The notes below the pieces were generated by a model. That model saw only the letters and a list, made by a program, of their open reading frames with translations, was not told where the DNA came from and ran no database searches. A DNA stretch of 64,000 nucleotides from Bacillus sp. AFS037270. GTDB taxonomy: Bacteria; Bacillota; Bacilli; Bacillales_B; DSM-18226. Positions 20,675-29,657 of the stretch are shown in pieces. Location: the NCBI RefSeq assembly GCF_002585305.1, contig NZ_NUNF01000058.1, positions 54,795 to 118,794 of the forward strand, read 5' to 3'. The position numbers and the translations under genes were made by a program. The stretch's first letter is position 1, and the number at the start of each line of letters is the position of its first letter.

Positions 20675-21229
20675 ATGCTAACAATGGAGAATATCATTCG
20701 GGACGGGCATCCTACCCTTCGAAAAGTGGCAGCAGAGGTATCCTTGCCGCCATCCGAAGAAGATAAACAAATTCTAGCCAGTCTTTTAGAATACGTAATA
20801 AACAGCCAAAACAGCGAAATTGCCGCAAAATATAGCCTGCGTCCTGGGATTGGATTAGCTGCTCCGCAAATAAATGTGTCAAAGAGAATGATTGCTGTTC
20901 ATCTTATCGACGATAAAGGAACTTTATATAGCTATGCCTTATTTAACCCCAAAATTGTCAGTCATTCGGTCGAAAAAGCCTACCTTCAAACCGGTGAGGG
21001 CTGTTTATCAGTTGATGAGGCAATTCCTGGATATGTACCAAGGTATGCAAGGATTACTGTAAAAGGAGTGACACTTGAAGGAGAGGAAGTCAAACTTCGT
21101 CTGAAAGGTCTGCCAGCAATCTGCTTTCAGCATGAAATTGATCACTTAAATGGAATCATGTTTTATGACTATATCGATAAAAAGGATCCTTTCAAACCGG
21201 TTGAAGGAGCAGCCGTTATTGAAAGATAA
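20675..21229 (+). CDS. defB: Peptide deformylase
   Basis: 184-residue metalloenzyme that removes the N-formyl group from new proteins. Motif 1 GIGLAAPQI, motif 2 EGCLSV and motif 3 QHEIDHLNG supply Cys and two His metal ligands. It is the longer Gram-positive (type 2) form, like B. subtilis DefB (YkrB). The frame opens at 20669, but AGGAG lies nine bases before the ATG at 20675 and MLTMEN matches the B. subtilis N terminus. Confidence 0.96.
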   Translation: MLTMENIIRDGHPTLRKVAAEVSLPPSEEDKQILASLLEYVINSQNSEIAAKYSLRPGIGLAAPQINVSKRMIAVHLIDDKGTLYSYALFNPKIVSHSVEKAYLQTGEGCLSVDEAIPGYVPRYARITVKGVTLEGEEVKLRLKGLPAICFQHEIDHLNGIMFYDYIDKKDPFKPVEGAAVIER

Positions 21230-21235
21230 GACACT

Positions 21236-21262
21236 GGCCTTTTCCTGAGGCCGTTTTTTTTG
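21236..21262 (+). terminator. Terminator after defB
   Basis: Stem GGCCT/AGGCC with 7-base loop followed by G and eight T. Confidence 0.8.
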
Positions 21263-21366
21263 TTCATTTTTATTCCATCTTATACCATGAAAGATTACCT
21301 ATTTTCCTCATATAATAATAGTAAAAAAATATCTACAGTAAAAAAATTTCAATTATCTGCCATTGC

Positions 21367-21396
21367 TTGCTTTACTTTGGACAAGGTTCGTATAAA
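21367..21396 (+). promoter_or_regulatory. Candidate promoter of the 23-residue peptide gene
   Basis: TTGCTT, 18-base spacer, TATAAA. The expected start site (about 21403) would give a very short leader before the AAGGAG site. Moderate to weak match. Confidence 0.4.
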
Positions 21397-21420
21397 ATAA
21401 AGGTAAGGAGATGATCCACT

Positions 21421-21492
21421 ATGTTAAAGAAGCTAAGGAAAAAGCTTTTAAAACAGTGGAACGATTTACTTAGAAAAAAATCCATTGCCTAA
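21421..21492 (+). CDS. Putative 23-residue cationic amphipathic peptide
   Basis: MLKKLRKKLLKQ... ending RKKSIA: nine Lys/Arg, one Asp, and Leu/Trp residues spaced every three or four positions, which would form an amphipathic helix. AAGGAGATGAT lies at normal distance before the ATG. A GC-rich hairpin follows. It lies between defB and rpoY. I do not recognise a family; the resemblance to small membrane-active or modulin-like peptides is only physicochemical. Confidence 0.5.
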   Translation: MLKKLRKKLLKQWNDLLRKKSIA

Positions 21493-21500
21493 TTTTTTAG

Positions 21501-21530
21501 AGGGCCCTTCAACCTTGCGAAGGGCTCCTT
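21501..21530 (+). terminator. Hairpin after the small peptide gene
   Basis: Nine-base stem GGGCCCTTC with GAAGGGCTC (one G-T pair), loop AACCTTGC, followed by TTCATTATT. It is a weak U-tract, so probably a modest terminator. Confidence 0.55.
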
Positions 21531-21674
21531 CATTATTGTACATTGTAGTAATATGATTTAAATTTACATACTTTTCATATATAGTCCACGGAGTCTCCAA
21601 AGAAAATAAATGAAAAAGATGAAAATATTTTATATAATAGAAAAAGTTATGATTCAGTAAGGAGCGAATTTGTC

Positions 21675-21887
21675 ATGATATTTAAAGTTTATTATCAAGA
21701 GAGATTGACAGAAGTACCAGTTAGAGAGAACACTAAAACAATTTTTGTTGAAGGTGAATCCGTAAGAGATGTCCGAAAAAAAATCGCCGATCGCGGTTTT
21801 AATGTTGAACATGTACAAGAAGTTACAGGTGCTTATTTAGAATACGAACAACAAAATGAAGACTTTAAAGTATTGGAGATTGGATAA
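21675..21887 (+). CDS. rpoY: RNA polymerase epsilon subunit RpoY
   Basis: 70 residues. Small subunit of Firmicutes RNA polymerase (formerly YkzG). Features: YYQERLTEVPVRENTKTIFVEGE near the start and VQEVTGAYLEYEQQ. It sits three bases upstream of rnjA, the conserved arrangement. AAGGAGCG precedes the ATG. Confidence 0.95.
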   Translation: MIFKVYYQERLTEVPVRENTKTIFVEGESVRDVRKKIADRGFNVEHVQEVTGAYLEYEQQNEDFKVLEIG

Positions 21888-21890
21888 TTT

Positions 21891-23558
21891 ATGAAATTTG
21901 TAAAAAATGATCAAACTGCTGTTTTTGCCTTGGGCGGTTTAGGTGAAATAGGCAAAAATACGTATGCAGTTCAGTTCCAAGATGAGATTATATTAATCGA
22001 TGCCGGTATAAAATTCCCGGAGGATGAATTATTAGGGATCGATTATGTTATCCCAGATTACACCTATCTGGTTAAAAACGAAGAAAAAATTAAAGGATTA
22101 TTTGTAACCCACGGACACGAAGACCACATTGGCGGAATCCCATATTTACTTCGTGAAATAAATATTCCGATATATGGCGGCAAACTTGCCCTTGGGTTAA
22201 TTAAAAATAAATTAGAAGAGCACGGATTATTACGAAATGCTAAGCTGATTGAGATTAAAGAAGATGATATCATTAAGTTCCGCAAAACATCCGTAACGTT
22301 TTTCCGTACCACCCACAGCATTCCTGATTCCTATGGTATTGTCGTAAAAACCCCTCCAGGACAAATCGTCCATACAGGTGATTTTAAATTTGATTTTACC
22401 CCGGTAGGTGAACCAGCTAATTTAACCAAAATGGCTGAAATAGGCAAAGAAGGGGTTCTATGCTTATTATCGGATAGTACCAATAGTGAAATCCCTGATT
22501 TTACAATGTCTGAACGCCGTGTGGGTGAAAGTATCGATGATATTTTCAGAAAAGTGGATGGCCGGATTATTTTTGCAACCTTCGCATCGAATATTCACAG
22601 ACTACAACAAGTAGTAGAAGCTGCAGTTGTGAATGGAAGAAAGGTTGCTGTGTTTGGTCGGAGTATGGAAGCGGCCATTAATATTGGGTTAGATTTAGGC
22701 TATATAATTGCCCCTAAAGAGACATTTATTGAAGCAAATCAAATAAACAGATTGCCTGCAGATAAAGTAACAATTCTATGTACAGGCAGTCAGGGCGAAC
22801 CAATGGCTGCCCTATCGAGGATTGCTAATGGCACCCACAGACAAATTCAAATTATTCCTGGTGACACAGTGGTCTTCTCATCCTCGCCTATTCCAGGGAA
22901 TACCATTAGCGTAAGCAGGACCATTAATATGTTGTTCCGCGCTGGGGCAGAAGTAATCCATGGTAAGTTAAGCAATATCCATACTTCTGGACACGGTGGA
23001 CAAGAAGAACAAAAATTAATGCTCCGCTTAATTAAACCAAAGTTCTTTATGCCAATTCACGGTGAATATCGGATGCAAAAAATGCATGCCAAACTCGCAG
23101 TTGATTGCGGGGTTGAGGAAGAGAATTGCTTCATTATGGATAATGGTGAAGTACTGGCGCTATCTGATAGCACTGCACAGGTTGCTGGAAAAATCCCATC
23201 CGGTTCCGTCTATATTGACGGCAGCGGTGTAGGAGACATCGGAAATATTGTTTTAAGAGATCGCCGTATTCTTTCTGAAGAAGGCTTAGTAGTTGTTGTA
23301 GTGAGTATTAATATGAAAGAATTTAAAATAGCATCGGGTCCGGACCTCATTTCCCGGGGATTTGTTTACATGAGGGAATCCGGTGATTTAATAAATGATG
23401 CTCAGAACCTAATCACTAAACACTTAAATAAAGTAATGGAACGTAAGACAAGCCAATGGTCTGAAATTAAGAATGAAATAACAGATACACTCGCACCTTT
23501 CCTTTACGAAAAAACAAAACGCAGACCGATGATTTTACCAATCATAATGGAAGTATAA
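21891..23558 (+). CDS. rnjA: Ribonuclease J1
   Basis: 555-residue metallo-beta-lactamase/beta-CASP ribonuclease with 5'-exonuclease and endonuclease activity, central to mRNA decay and rRNA maturation. The zinc motif HGHEDHIGG is near residue 74, with a further metal-site HTGDFKFDF near residue 162 and SGHGGQEE of the beta-CASP region near 365. Full length; the C-terminal domain is intact. Cotranscribed with rpoY. In B. subtilis SR1P brings GapA to this enzyme. Confidence 0.98.
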   Translation: MKFVKNDQTAVFALGGLGEIGKNTYAVQFQDEIILIDAGIKFPEDELLGIDYVIPDYTYLVKNEEKIKGLFVTHGHEDHIGGIPYLLREINIPIYGGKLALGLIKNKLEEHGLLRNAKLIEIKEDDIIKFRKTSVTFFRTTHSIPDSYGIVVKTPPGQIVHTGDFKFDFTPVGEPANLTKMAEIGKEGVLCLLSDSTNSEIPDFTMSERRVGESIDDIFRKVDGRIIFATFASNIHRLQQVVEAAVVNGRKVAVFGRSMEAAINIGLDLGYIIAPKETFIEANQINRLPADKVTILCTGSQGEPMAALSRIANGTHRQIQIIPGDTVVFSSSPIPGNTISVSRTINMLFRAGAEVIHGKLSNIHTSGHGGQEEQKLMLRLIKPKFFMPIHGEYRMQKMHAKLAVDCGVEEENCFIMDNGEVLALSDSTAQVAGKIPSGSVYIDGSGVGDIGNIVLRDRRILSEEGLVVVVVSINMKEFKIASGPDLISRGFVYMRESGDLINDAQNLITKHLNKVMERKTSQWSEIKNEITDTLAPFLYEKTKRRPMILPIIMEV

Positions 23559-23560
23559 GA

Positions 23561-23592
23561 AAAAGCGGAAGAGCCATGGCCCTTCCGCTTTT
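23561..23592 (+). terminator. Terminator after rnjA
   Basis: Eleven-base stem AAAAGCGGAAG with complement, ten-base loop, T-run. Confidence 0.85.
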
Positions 23593-23598
23593 CGTTAT

Positions 23599-23638
23599 TG
23601 TCTAGCTTCGGCCCTGTTCAAGGCGCCTCCGCTGTTCT
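23599..23638 (-). repeat. Dispersed intergenic repeat, copy 4
   Basis: Minus strand AGCGGAGGCGCCTTGAACAGGGCCGAAGCTAGAC: the same pattern of AGCGGA-GCGCCTTG opening and AGCTxGAC end as the other copies. Lies between rnjA and ktrC, which converge. Confidence 0.6.
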
Positions 23639-24298
23639 TTATTCCAAGACTTTTTTCTCAAACCGATCAATATCAAGATCATTTCCAATCACTATTAATA
23701 CATCATTAGTTTGTATAGTTTCTTTGGCTTGTGGGGAAACAATAATTTCTTCTCCTCTTTTTATCGCAACAATATTTAAACCGTATTTCTTACGGATATC
23801 TAAATCCATAATAGTGTTTCCCGAGAGCTTCCTATTTGCAGCAATCTCGACAATACTATGTTCTGCAGATAGTTCAAGATAATCAAGCACACTATTAGAT
23901 GCTATGTTGTTCGCTATCCGCTTTCCCATATCTCTTTCAGGATGAACGACTTGATCCGCCCCAATTTTCCGTAGTACTTTTCCATGATAATCATTTTGTG
24001 CTTTAGCGGTAATCCGCGCTACCCCTAGTTCTTTTAAAATAAGGGTGGTTAAGATACTTGCCTGTATGTCATCACCAATGGCGACGATCACATGGTCGAA
24101 ATTACGAATACCTAAACTTTTCAGGACATTTTCATCTGTTGTATCACCGACTACTGCATGTGAAGCAATCATGCTATATTGATTTACTCGTTCTTCATTG
24201 ATGTCAATACCTAGTACTTCCATTCCTTCTTCACTTAATGTTTGGCATATGCTCCCGCCAAACCGACCAAGTCCAATTACTGCAAAACTCTTTTTCAT
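23639..24298 (-). CDS. ktrC: KtrC-type potassium channel regulatory subunit
   Basis: 219-residue cytosolic RCK protein gating a Ktr K+ channel. An N-terminal Rossmann fold (GLGRFGGSI, residues 8-16) binds ATP/ADP or NAD; a TrkA-C domain (about 140-219) is, in B. subtilis KtrC, a c-di-AMP-binding domain. Its place after rnjA matches B. subtilis ktrC (ykqB). No Ktr membrane subunit is in the window. Confidence 0.92.
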   Translation of the reverse strand: MKKSFAVIGLGRFGGSICQTLSEEGMEVLGIDINEERVNQYSMIASHAVVGDTTDENVLKSLGIRNFDHVIVAIGDDIQASILTTLILKELGVARITAKAQNDYHGKVLRKIGADQVVHPERDMGKRIANNIASNSVLDYLELSAEHSIVEIAANRKLSGNTIMDLDIRKKYGLNIVAIKRGEEIIVSPQAKETIQTNDVLIVIGNDLDIDRFEKKVLE

Positions 24299-24357
24299 GT
24301 AGCAAAACTCCCCTGTTTGTTCAAGTTAGTAAACTCTATAAAAACACGTTAAAACCC

Positions 24358-25266
24358 TTACTCCCGTTTGTTCTGCCTTTTTTTCTTATTATAATATAGA
24401 TATACAAGAAAGCCTAATAGGACGAAAATGATCAAAATTGGCAGGTTCCCTAAAATAAAGACAACTACCCCAGAAAGTGCAGCCAATATTAGATTGGTAC
24501 TGTACATAAATTGTTTTTTTGTTTTTTCCCATGTATTTAATTGATCCTTTTCAAGTTCAGGTACTACCACTTTAGTTTCATACAGGGTGATGCTCACTGT
24601 CGATAAGGACGTCTGATTTTCCAAATATTTCATTCTTCCTTCAATAACCTCTATTTCCTCTTGGACAGACGCTAAGTCGGCAGAAATCTTTAGTAAATCC
24701 TCTGTTTTAGCTGCATTTTTCATAAAGCTTAGGAGGCGCTCTTCAACAGCCCTTTTGGACTTCAACCGCGATTCGAGATCGACATATTCCTCAGTCACGT
24801 CTTGACCGTTAATATTCCTCTGCAGCACCTCGGCCGCCTGCCCCTCGGCATCATTTAAAAATTCCTGAAAATGAGCTTGTGGGATTCTCAATTTCATACT
24901 GCCGCTTACTTGTTCAGTCCCATCTTTAGTTACACTTGATTCTGCTATATATCCTCCGTATTTTTTAGCTTTTTCTTCTAGGTTTTGCACAGTATGCTCA
25001 AAATTTTTTACACGCAGCTCAAGTTCCGCCTGATAAATGACCATCTGGTTGTTAGCCTGAGCTTTTGCTGTATCTATAGATTTTTCCGCTTTAGGTAGCT
25101 CAGTTGAGGTCAATGACTTTTCACTTCTTCCAGACTGCGCTGAGTCCATTACTCCTTTATCCGAACTCATTTTTGCACTTTCATTTTCACCAGCCGAACT
25201 GCAGCCAGCCATTCCGAATAACATAACCATTAAAAAAAAAGATAATGCCTTTTTAGACAATCTCAT
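24358..25266 (-). CDS. DUF4349-family membrane-anchored lipoprotein
   Basis: 302 residues. The N-terminal signal ends in the lipobox MAGC; a Ser-rich linker precedes a domain with QAELELRVKNFEHTVQNLEEKA, a helical coiled-coil-like segment (residues about 140-210), and a C-terminal membrane helix (about 265-290) with basic tail. This arrangement fits DUF4349 proteins, of unknown function. It lies between ktrC and ykuV; it could span the periplasm-like zone between lipid anchor and helix. Confidence 0.8.
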   Translation of the reverse strand: MRLSKKALSFFLMVMLFGMAGCSSAGENESAKMSSDKGVMDSAQSGRSEKSLTSTELPKAEKSIDTAKAQANNQMVIYQAELELRVKNFEHTVQNLEEKAKKYGGYIAESSVTKDGTEQVSGSMKLRIPQAHFQEFLNDAEGQAAEVLQRNINGQDVTEEYVDLESRLKSKRAVEERLLSFMKNAAKTEDLLKISADLASVQEEIEVIEGRMKYLENQTSLSTVSITLYETKVVVPELEKDQLNTWEKTKKQFMYSTNLILAALSGVVVFILGNLPILIIFVLLGFLVYLYYNKKKRQNKRE

Positions 25267-25345
25267 TTTTTTGCCCCCTCTTATATCTATTTAAAAATAC
25301 CGACGTTTATTTAAAGAGAAGGTTTCATGATTATGGTATATAAAA

Positions 25346-25374
25346 AAGAACTGTTCTTGATGTGAACAGCTCTT
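25346..25374 (-). terminator. Terminator after ykuV
   Basis: Minus strand AAGAGCTGTTC with GAACAGTTCTT (one mismatch), followed by TTTTTTATA. Confidence 0.8.
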
Positions 25375-25384
25375 CTCATAAAAT

Positions 25385-25840
25385 TTATTCTGTTTTTTCC
25401 ATTTCATCCAGTACCCGATTAACACGCTTTTCAAGCATTTTCATTCCGCTTCCGCCTGCTTGGAAATGGCGGAGCTTGCCTTCACGATCAAAAACATAGT
25501 ACGCTGGAACATATTGATTCTCAAACGCTTCTGTTAATTTATGTTCACTATCAACAAAAATCGGCTGAGTAATTCCATGCTCAGCAGCCACTTTTTTTAT
25601 TTCTTCAAGGTTCAAATCGTCTTCTGAACGAGGCATATGAACCGCAACTACATTTAATTTCTCTTTATAATCATCACGGAATTGATTCACCTGAGGCATT
25701 GCTTCCTTACATAAATGGCAGCTAATAGACCAGAAATGAATTAAAGTTGGTTTTTCACCGACTAGCTCGTTTTTTGTAACTTGGCTGTTTAACCATTCTG
25801 TTGCCCCAGTTAATTCCGGCATTTCATCTCGTAACTTCAT
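25385..25840 (-). CDS. ykuV: YkuV thiol-disulfide oxidoreductase
   Basis: 151-residue TlpA/ResA-like thioredoxin-fold protein without signal peptide, so cytosolic. The active-site CHLC lies in WSISCHLCKEAMPQ near residue 36. Sequence is close to B. subtilis YkuV, a thiol-disulfide reductase. The adjacent peroxiredoxin ykuU is a plausible partner. The terminator between the two genes implies read-through or an independent promoter. Confidence 0.92.
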   Translation of the reverse strand: MKLRDEMPELTGATEWLNSQVTKNELVGEKPTLIHFWSISCHLCKEAMPQVNQFRDDYKEKLNVVAVHMPRSEDDLNLEEIKKVAAEHGITQPIFVDSEHKLTEAFENQYVPAYYVFDREGKLRHFQAGGSGMKMLEKRVNRVLDEMEKTE

Positions 25841-25862
25841 GACTAACCCCCCCGTTTAAAAA

Positions 25863-25887
25863 AGACCTAACGCATCAGGTTAGGTCT
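25863..25887 (-). terminator. Terminator between ykuU and ykuV
   Basis: Nine-base stem AGACCTAAC with complement, 7-base loop and TTTTTT on the minus-strand side. Confidence 0.85.
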
Positions 25888-25899
25888 ATCCTTATTTAA

Positions 25900-26448
25900 T
25901 TAAACTTTCAATGTAGCTTGTCCCGGCTTCCAGTTGGCAGGACAAAGACCACCTGTTTGTAATGCTTGAAGGACACGTAATGTTTCATCTACATCGCGGC
26001 CGATGTTGTTGTGGTTCACAACTGAATATTTTAATTCACCTTCTGGATCGATGATGAATAGACCACGAAGAGCAACACCTTCTTCTTCAATTAACACACC
26101 ATAATCACGTGCAACTACATGATTAGTGTCAGCAGCTAATGAATAATTTAATTGGCCAAGACCATTATTTTTACGATCTGTGTTAATCCATGCAAGATGT
26201 GTATGAATCGTGTCAGTAGAAGCCCCTACCACAACTGCATCTAGGTCTTCAAACTCTTCAAACCGGTCAGACATTGCAGTGATTTCAGTTGGACAAACAA
26301 AAGTAAAGTCCATCGGATAGAAGAACAATACTGTCCATTTATCGTTTTTCATGTTTTCTTCAAGGCTGACTTTTCCAAATTCTTTGTTTGGTAATACAGC
26401 CTCCATTTCAAAGCGTGGTGCTTGTTTACCCACCATACGTTCTGGCAT
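25900..26448 (-). CDS. ykuU: YkuU 2-Cys peroxiredoxin
   Basis: 182-residue AhpC/Prx-type peroxidase. Peroxidatic cysteine in FTFVCPTEIT near residue 52, resolving cysteine in GGLCPANWKPG near the C terminus. Very similar to B. subtilis YkuU. GGAGGG precedes the ATG at 26448 (MPERMVGKQ); an upstream in-frame ATG at 26499 lacks a ribosome site. An AT-rich inverted repeat 110-150 bases upstream resembles PerR boxes. Confidence 0.93.
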   Translation of the reverse strand: MPERMVGKQAPRFEMEAVLPNKEFGKVSLEENMKNDKWTVLFFYPMDFTFVCPTEITAMSDRFEEFEDLDAVVVGASTDTIHTHLAWINTDRKNNGLGQLNYSLAADTNHVVARDYGVLIEEEGVALRGLFIIDPEGELKYSVVNHNNIGRDVDETLRVLQALQTGGLCPANWKPGQATLKV

Positions 26449-26558
26449 TAGAATCCCTCCAAAAAGATTATTTAAATGAGTTTTCGAATAGCAAGACATT
26501 ATTGCTAACCTTTTTCAATTCTCATTTTCGGACATCCCTGCATTTGGACCAATATTAA

Positions 26559-26599
26559 ATTATAATTAATTAAAATATGTACTTACTATTAATTATAAT
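26559..26599 (-). promoter_or_regulatory. PerR-like AT-rich inverted repeat upstream of ykuU
   Basis: ATTATAATTAA at 26559-26569 and its exact complement at 26589-26599. Each arm contains TTATAAT, one half of the PerR consensus TTATAATnATTATAA, but each complete 15-base box has three mismatches. Possible peroxide regulation of ykuU. Confidence 0.35.
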
Positions 26600-26728
26600 C
26601 TAAAATTCCCTTTAGTCAGTTTTTCCTATTTCCACAAGAATAAACGACAATATGTATCATAATCCCTGATTAATTTTAACATAATTAACCATTTAAACAA
26701 AAGAATATGACTTTCCAGTCAGCCTTGA

Positions 26729-27847
26729 TTAATTGCCTTTAAACGAAATATAGCTAGTTAAAACCCTTACAGCGACATCAATAGCCGTTTCATTTGGATT
26801 AAGTTTGGCATGATGAAGTCCAAACGGTGAATCTACACCCAGCCAAAACATTAATCCAGGTATTTCTTTGAGCATATATCCAAAATCCTCACCCGTCATA
26901 GCCTCCCGACATTCTACTACTGTTACATCGGTTTTGTTTCTAATATAATCAATAAATTCCCTTGTAACAGATTCAGTATTGTAGACTTGATGATACATGG
27001 CTCCGTAGTCTATTACAGTTTCACACTCATATCCCGTTTCAATCCCTTTAACAAGCGCTTCGATTCGATGCTTCACTTTTTTCATAGCTTCAGGTGATAA
27101 TGTTCGGATGGTTCCCTCAAGTCTTGCCTTCTCGGCAATAATATTTTGTACGGTTCCACCAGTTATTTTTCCAATCGTTATTACGGCACTATCTAATGGA
27201 TCAACATTTCTAGAAATAACCGTTTGCAGCTGGTTAACAAGAGAACAGGCAGCGATTACCATGTCATTGGTTTGATGCGGGTAGGCAGCGTGCCCGCCTT
27301 TCCCCTTTAGATCTATAAACAATTCAGATGTATTAGCAAATAATAAACCTTCTTTTAGAGCAATGGTTCCAACAGGATATTCAGGTGCAATATGAAGGGC
27401 AAATATTAAATCGGGCATCCATTCTTGCATCTCTTCCGATTTTAACATTGGTTCTGCTCCCCCAGGTCCTTCTTCGGCTGGTTGAAACACAAACAGAAGA
27501 TTATCATTAATCGGATTATGGATGAAGTAAGATAGAACTCCTAAAGCAATCGTCATATGGAAATCATGGCCGCAGGCATGCATCCTTGCTTCGTGTGAAG
27601 AGGAAAAGGCTAAACCCGTTTCTTCGGTAATAGGCAGACCATCAATGTCTGTTCTATATCCTATTGTTTTTGAGGGATTTAGTCCATGAACCTTTATTAG
27701 TAATCCCGTTTTCCACTTTTTCATAGAAATTCGTTCTTGCGGGAATGAATCTATAATTGATAATAGATAGTTTTGAGTTTTAAATTCTTGAAAACCAAGT
27801 TCCGGAATTTGATGTAGATCCCTGCGTATTTCGATTAATGATTTCAT
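26729..27847 (-). CDS. ykuR: N-acetyldiaminopimelate deacetylase (YkuR)
   Basis: 372-residue M20-family amidohydrolase, last step specific to the acetylase branch of diaminopimelate and lysine synthesis. Metal ligands are in [13 protein letters not shown] near residue 90 and in [10 protein letters not shown] near residue 128; MTGEDFGYM lies near the C terminus. It follows dapH after an 88-base gap with a hairpin. In B. subtilis the gene is called dapL/ykuR. Confidence 0.94.
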   Translation of the reverse strand: MKSLIEIRRDLHQIPELGFQEFKTQNYLLSIIDSFPQERISMKKWKTGLLIKVHGLNPSKTIGYRTDIDGLPITEETGLAFSSSHEARMHACGHDFHMTIALGVLSYFIHNPINDNLLFVFQPAEEGPGGAEPMLKSEEMQEWMPDLIFALHIAPEYPVGTIALKEGLLFANTSELFIDLKGKGGHAAYPHQTNDMVIAACSLVNQLQTVISRNVDPLDSAVITIGKITGGTVQNIIAEKARLEGTIRTLSPEAMKKVKHRIEALVKGIETGYECETVIDYGAMYHQVYNTESVTREFIDYIRNKTDVTVVECREAMTGEDFGYMLKEIPGLMFWLGVDSPFGLHHAKLNPNETAIDVAVRVLTSYISFKGN

Positions 27848-27879
27848 TTAGATATCACCCTTTCTATCCCTATAAAAGA

Positions 27880-27903
27880 AGCGTGGATTAAAGTCCACGC
27901 TTT
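27880..27903 (-). terminator. Hairpin between dapH and ykuR
   Basis: Nine-base stem AAGCGTGGA with complement, loop of six, then TTCTTTTAT on the minus strand. May attenuate transcription into ykuR. Confidence 0.6.
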
Positions 27904-27935
27904 CACAATCAAAAACCATTCTTATGCTTGTCCGC

Positions 27936-28637
27936 CTATAATTGACGAAGCTCTTGCATGATTTCTGTTTTTGATTTTGTTTTTTCATCAATATCTTTAA
28001 TTTTCTTTGCTGGTGTACCTGCAACAACTGTATAGGGCGGAACATCCTTCGTTACAACTGCACCTGCAGCAACAACAGAGCCTTTCCCAACTTTAACACC
28101 TTCAAGCACGACTGCATTGGCACCAATTAAAACATCATCTTCAATAATAACAGGTTGTGCTGAAGGCGGCTCAATTACTCCAGCTAATACCGTTCCTGCT
28201 CCGATATGACAGTTCTTACCAACAGTTGCTCTTCCGCCAAGAACTACACCCATATCAATCATTGTTTTTTCACCGATAACTGCACCAATATTGATGACTG
28301 CTCCCATCATAATGACAGCATTATCGCCAATTTCTACCTGGTCACGGATAGTGACACCTGGCTCGATTCTCGCATTAATGTGCTTTGTGTCTAACAATGG
28401 GATGGCTGAATTACGTCGGTCATTTTCGACCACGAAATCCTCGATTTTACCTTTGTTAGCTTCTAATGCTGCATTAATTTCAGCCCATTCACCAAAGACA
28501 ACGCCTGTATTTCCATTAATAAAGGTTTTTGCGTCGTTTCCAAAATCAATACCCTCTAAGTCACCCTTCAAATAAACCTTCACAGGTGTAGATTTTTTAC
28601 TATTAGCAATAAAAGCAATAATTTCATGTGCATCCAT
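27936..28637 (-). CDS. dapH: Tetrahydrodipicolinate N-acetyltransferase
   Basis: 233-residue left-handed beta-helix acyltransferase acting on tetrahydrodipicolinate in lysine and cell-wall diaminopimelate synthesis. Hexapeptide repeats run from [22 protein letters not shown] to [11 protein letters not shown]. The frame opens eight codons upstream, but AGGGGG lies about 11 bases before the ATG at 28637 and MDAHEII matches B. subtilis. Confidence 0.95.
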   Translation of the reverse strand: MDAHEIIAFIANSKKSTPVKVYLKGDLEGIDFGNDAKTFINGNTGVVFGEWAEINAALEANKGKIEDFVVENDRRNSAIPLLDTKHINARIEPGVTIRDQVEIGDNAVIMMGAVINIGAVIGEKTMIDMGVVLGGRATVGKNCHIGAGTVLAGVIEPPSAQPVIIEDDVLIGANAVVLEGVKVGKGSVVAAGAVVTKDVPPYTVVAGTPAKKIKDIDEKTKSKTEIMQELRQL

Positions 28638-28714
28638 TTTTCTAACTTGCCCCCTAATCATGTACTAAAAAATACTTTAACAAACAAAAGAACTGAAAAC
28701 AAGAAAAAACAACC

Positions 28715-29608
28715 TTATTCTTCAGAAGATTCGGCGATATATTCTTTAATCAGTTCCATAAATGCATCAACTTGTTTTAGTTGGAATGCAGATTCATACC
28801 CTAATAACCAAGTATCTCGTTTAAGTGGTACATTATTTTCATCAACTAAAGGTATTTTAAAAATATCCCGGTCCGCTTTCCTAAGTGTAATGGATGGCAA
28901 TATGGCGTAACCAATACCATTGAAGGCCATCTGTTTGCATGTTTCTATTTGATCCACTACTACAGTTCTTTTTGGAGATGTTTTATAATTTCTCATCCAC
29001 CAGTCTTGGATTTCTTGATAATAGTTAGAATCGCTTTTAAATTGGATAAATGGACGATCAGTCTTTAAAACTTGCTCCGGTTTGGTAATTTCCCGGTCGA
29101 CAAGATAGAGCGGGTCATTAAAAAGGTGTACCTTTACCCCTTTCCAATCCGGAGTCCCGCGGATAATTCCAATATGTACCTGATCATCATACAAACATTT
29201 TAGAATTTCACTGCTCCAGCCTGTTACTAAGGATATTTTCACTTGTGGGTATTTATCAATGAATTTCTTTAAAACCTCTGGAAGCCAATTCTGGCCTACG
29301 ATTGATGCAACGGCAATTTTTAATGTACCGGAAACACCTTCATGAAGAGAATCGATCGTTTCACGGACCTTCTCCTGTTTTGTTAAAATTTCGTTGACAA
29401 AGTCAATTACATGCTCACCGGCTGGCGTTAGGGATAACCCCTTTTGTGAGCGGATAAATAGCTTGGTTCCCCATTCCTTTTCAATCGTTTGTAATCGTTG
29501 CGAAAGAGCGGGCTGTGAGACAAACAGCCGCTCTGAAGCCTTTCTCATATTCATTTCCTGAGCTAAAACCGATAATAACTGAAATTCTGATATGGAAGAC
29601 AAAGTCAA
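28715..29608 (-). CDS. ccpC: CcpC, LysR-type regulator of TCA-cycle genes
   Basis: 297 residues. N-terminal winged HTH (MRKASERLFVSQPALSQRLQTIEKE, about 18-42) and a periplasmic-binding-like effector domain. Very similar to B. subtilis CcpC, the citrate-responsive repressor of citZ and citB. It sits upstream of dapH as in the ykuM region. The citrate-sensing role is inferred from homology. Confidence 0.92.
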   Translation of the reverse strand: MTLSSISEFQLLSVLAQEMNMRKASERLFVSQPALSQRLQTIEKEWGTKLFIRSQKGLSLTPAGEHVIDFVNEILTKQEKVRETIDSLHEGVSGTLKIAVASIVGQNWLPEVLKKFIDKYPQVKISLVTGWSSEILKCLYDDQVHIGIIRGTPDWKGVKVHLFNDPLYLVDREITKPEQVLKTDRPFIQFKSDSNYYQEIQDWWMRNYKTSPKRTVVVDQIETCKQMAFNGIGYAILPSITLRKADRDIFKIPLVDENNVPLKRDTWLLGYESAFQLKQVDAFMELIKEYIAESSEE

Positions 29609-29657
29609 AACCTCTTTACTATTTTTGTTGAATTACTTAATTTGTGATTGTGAAAGA

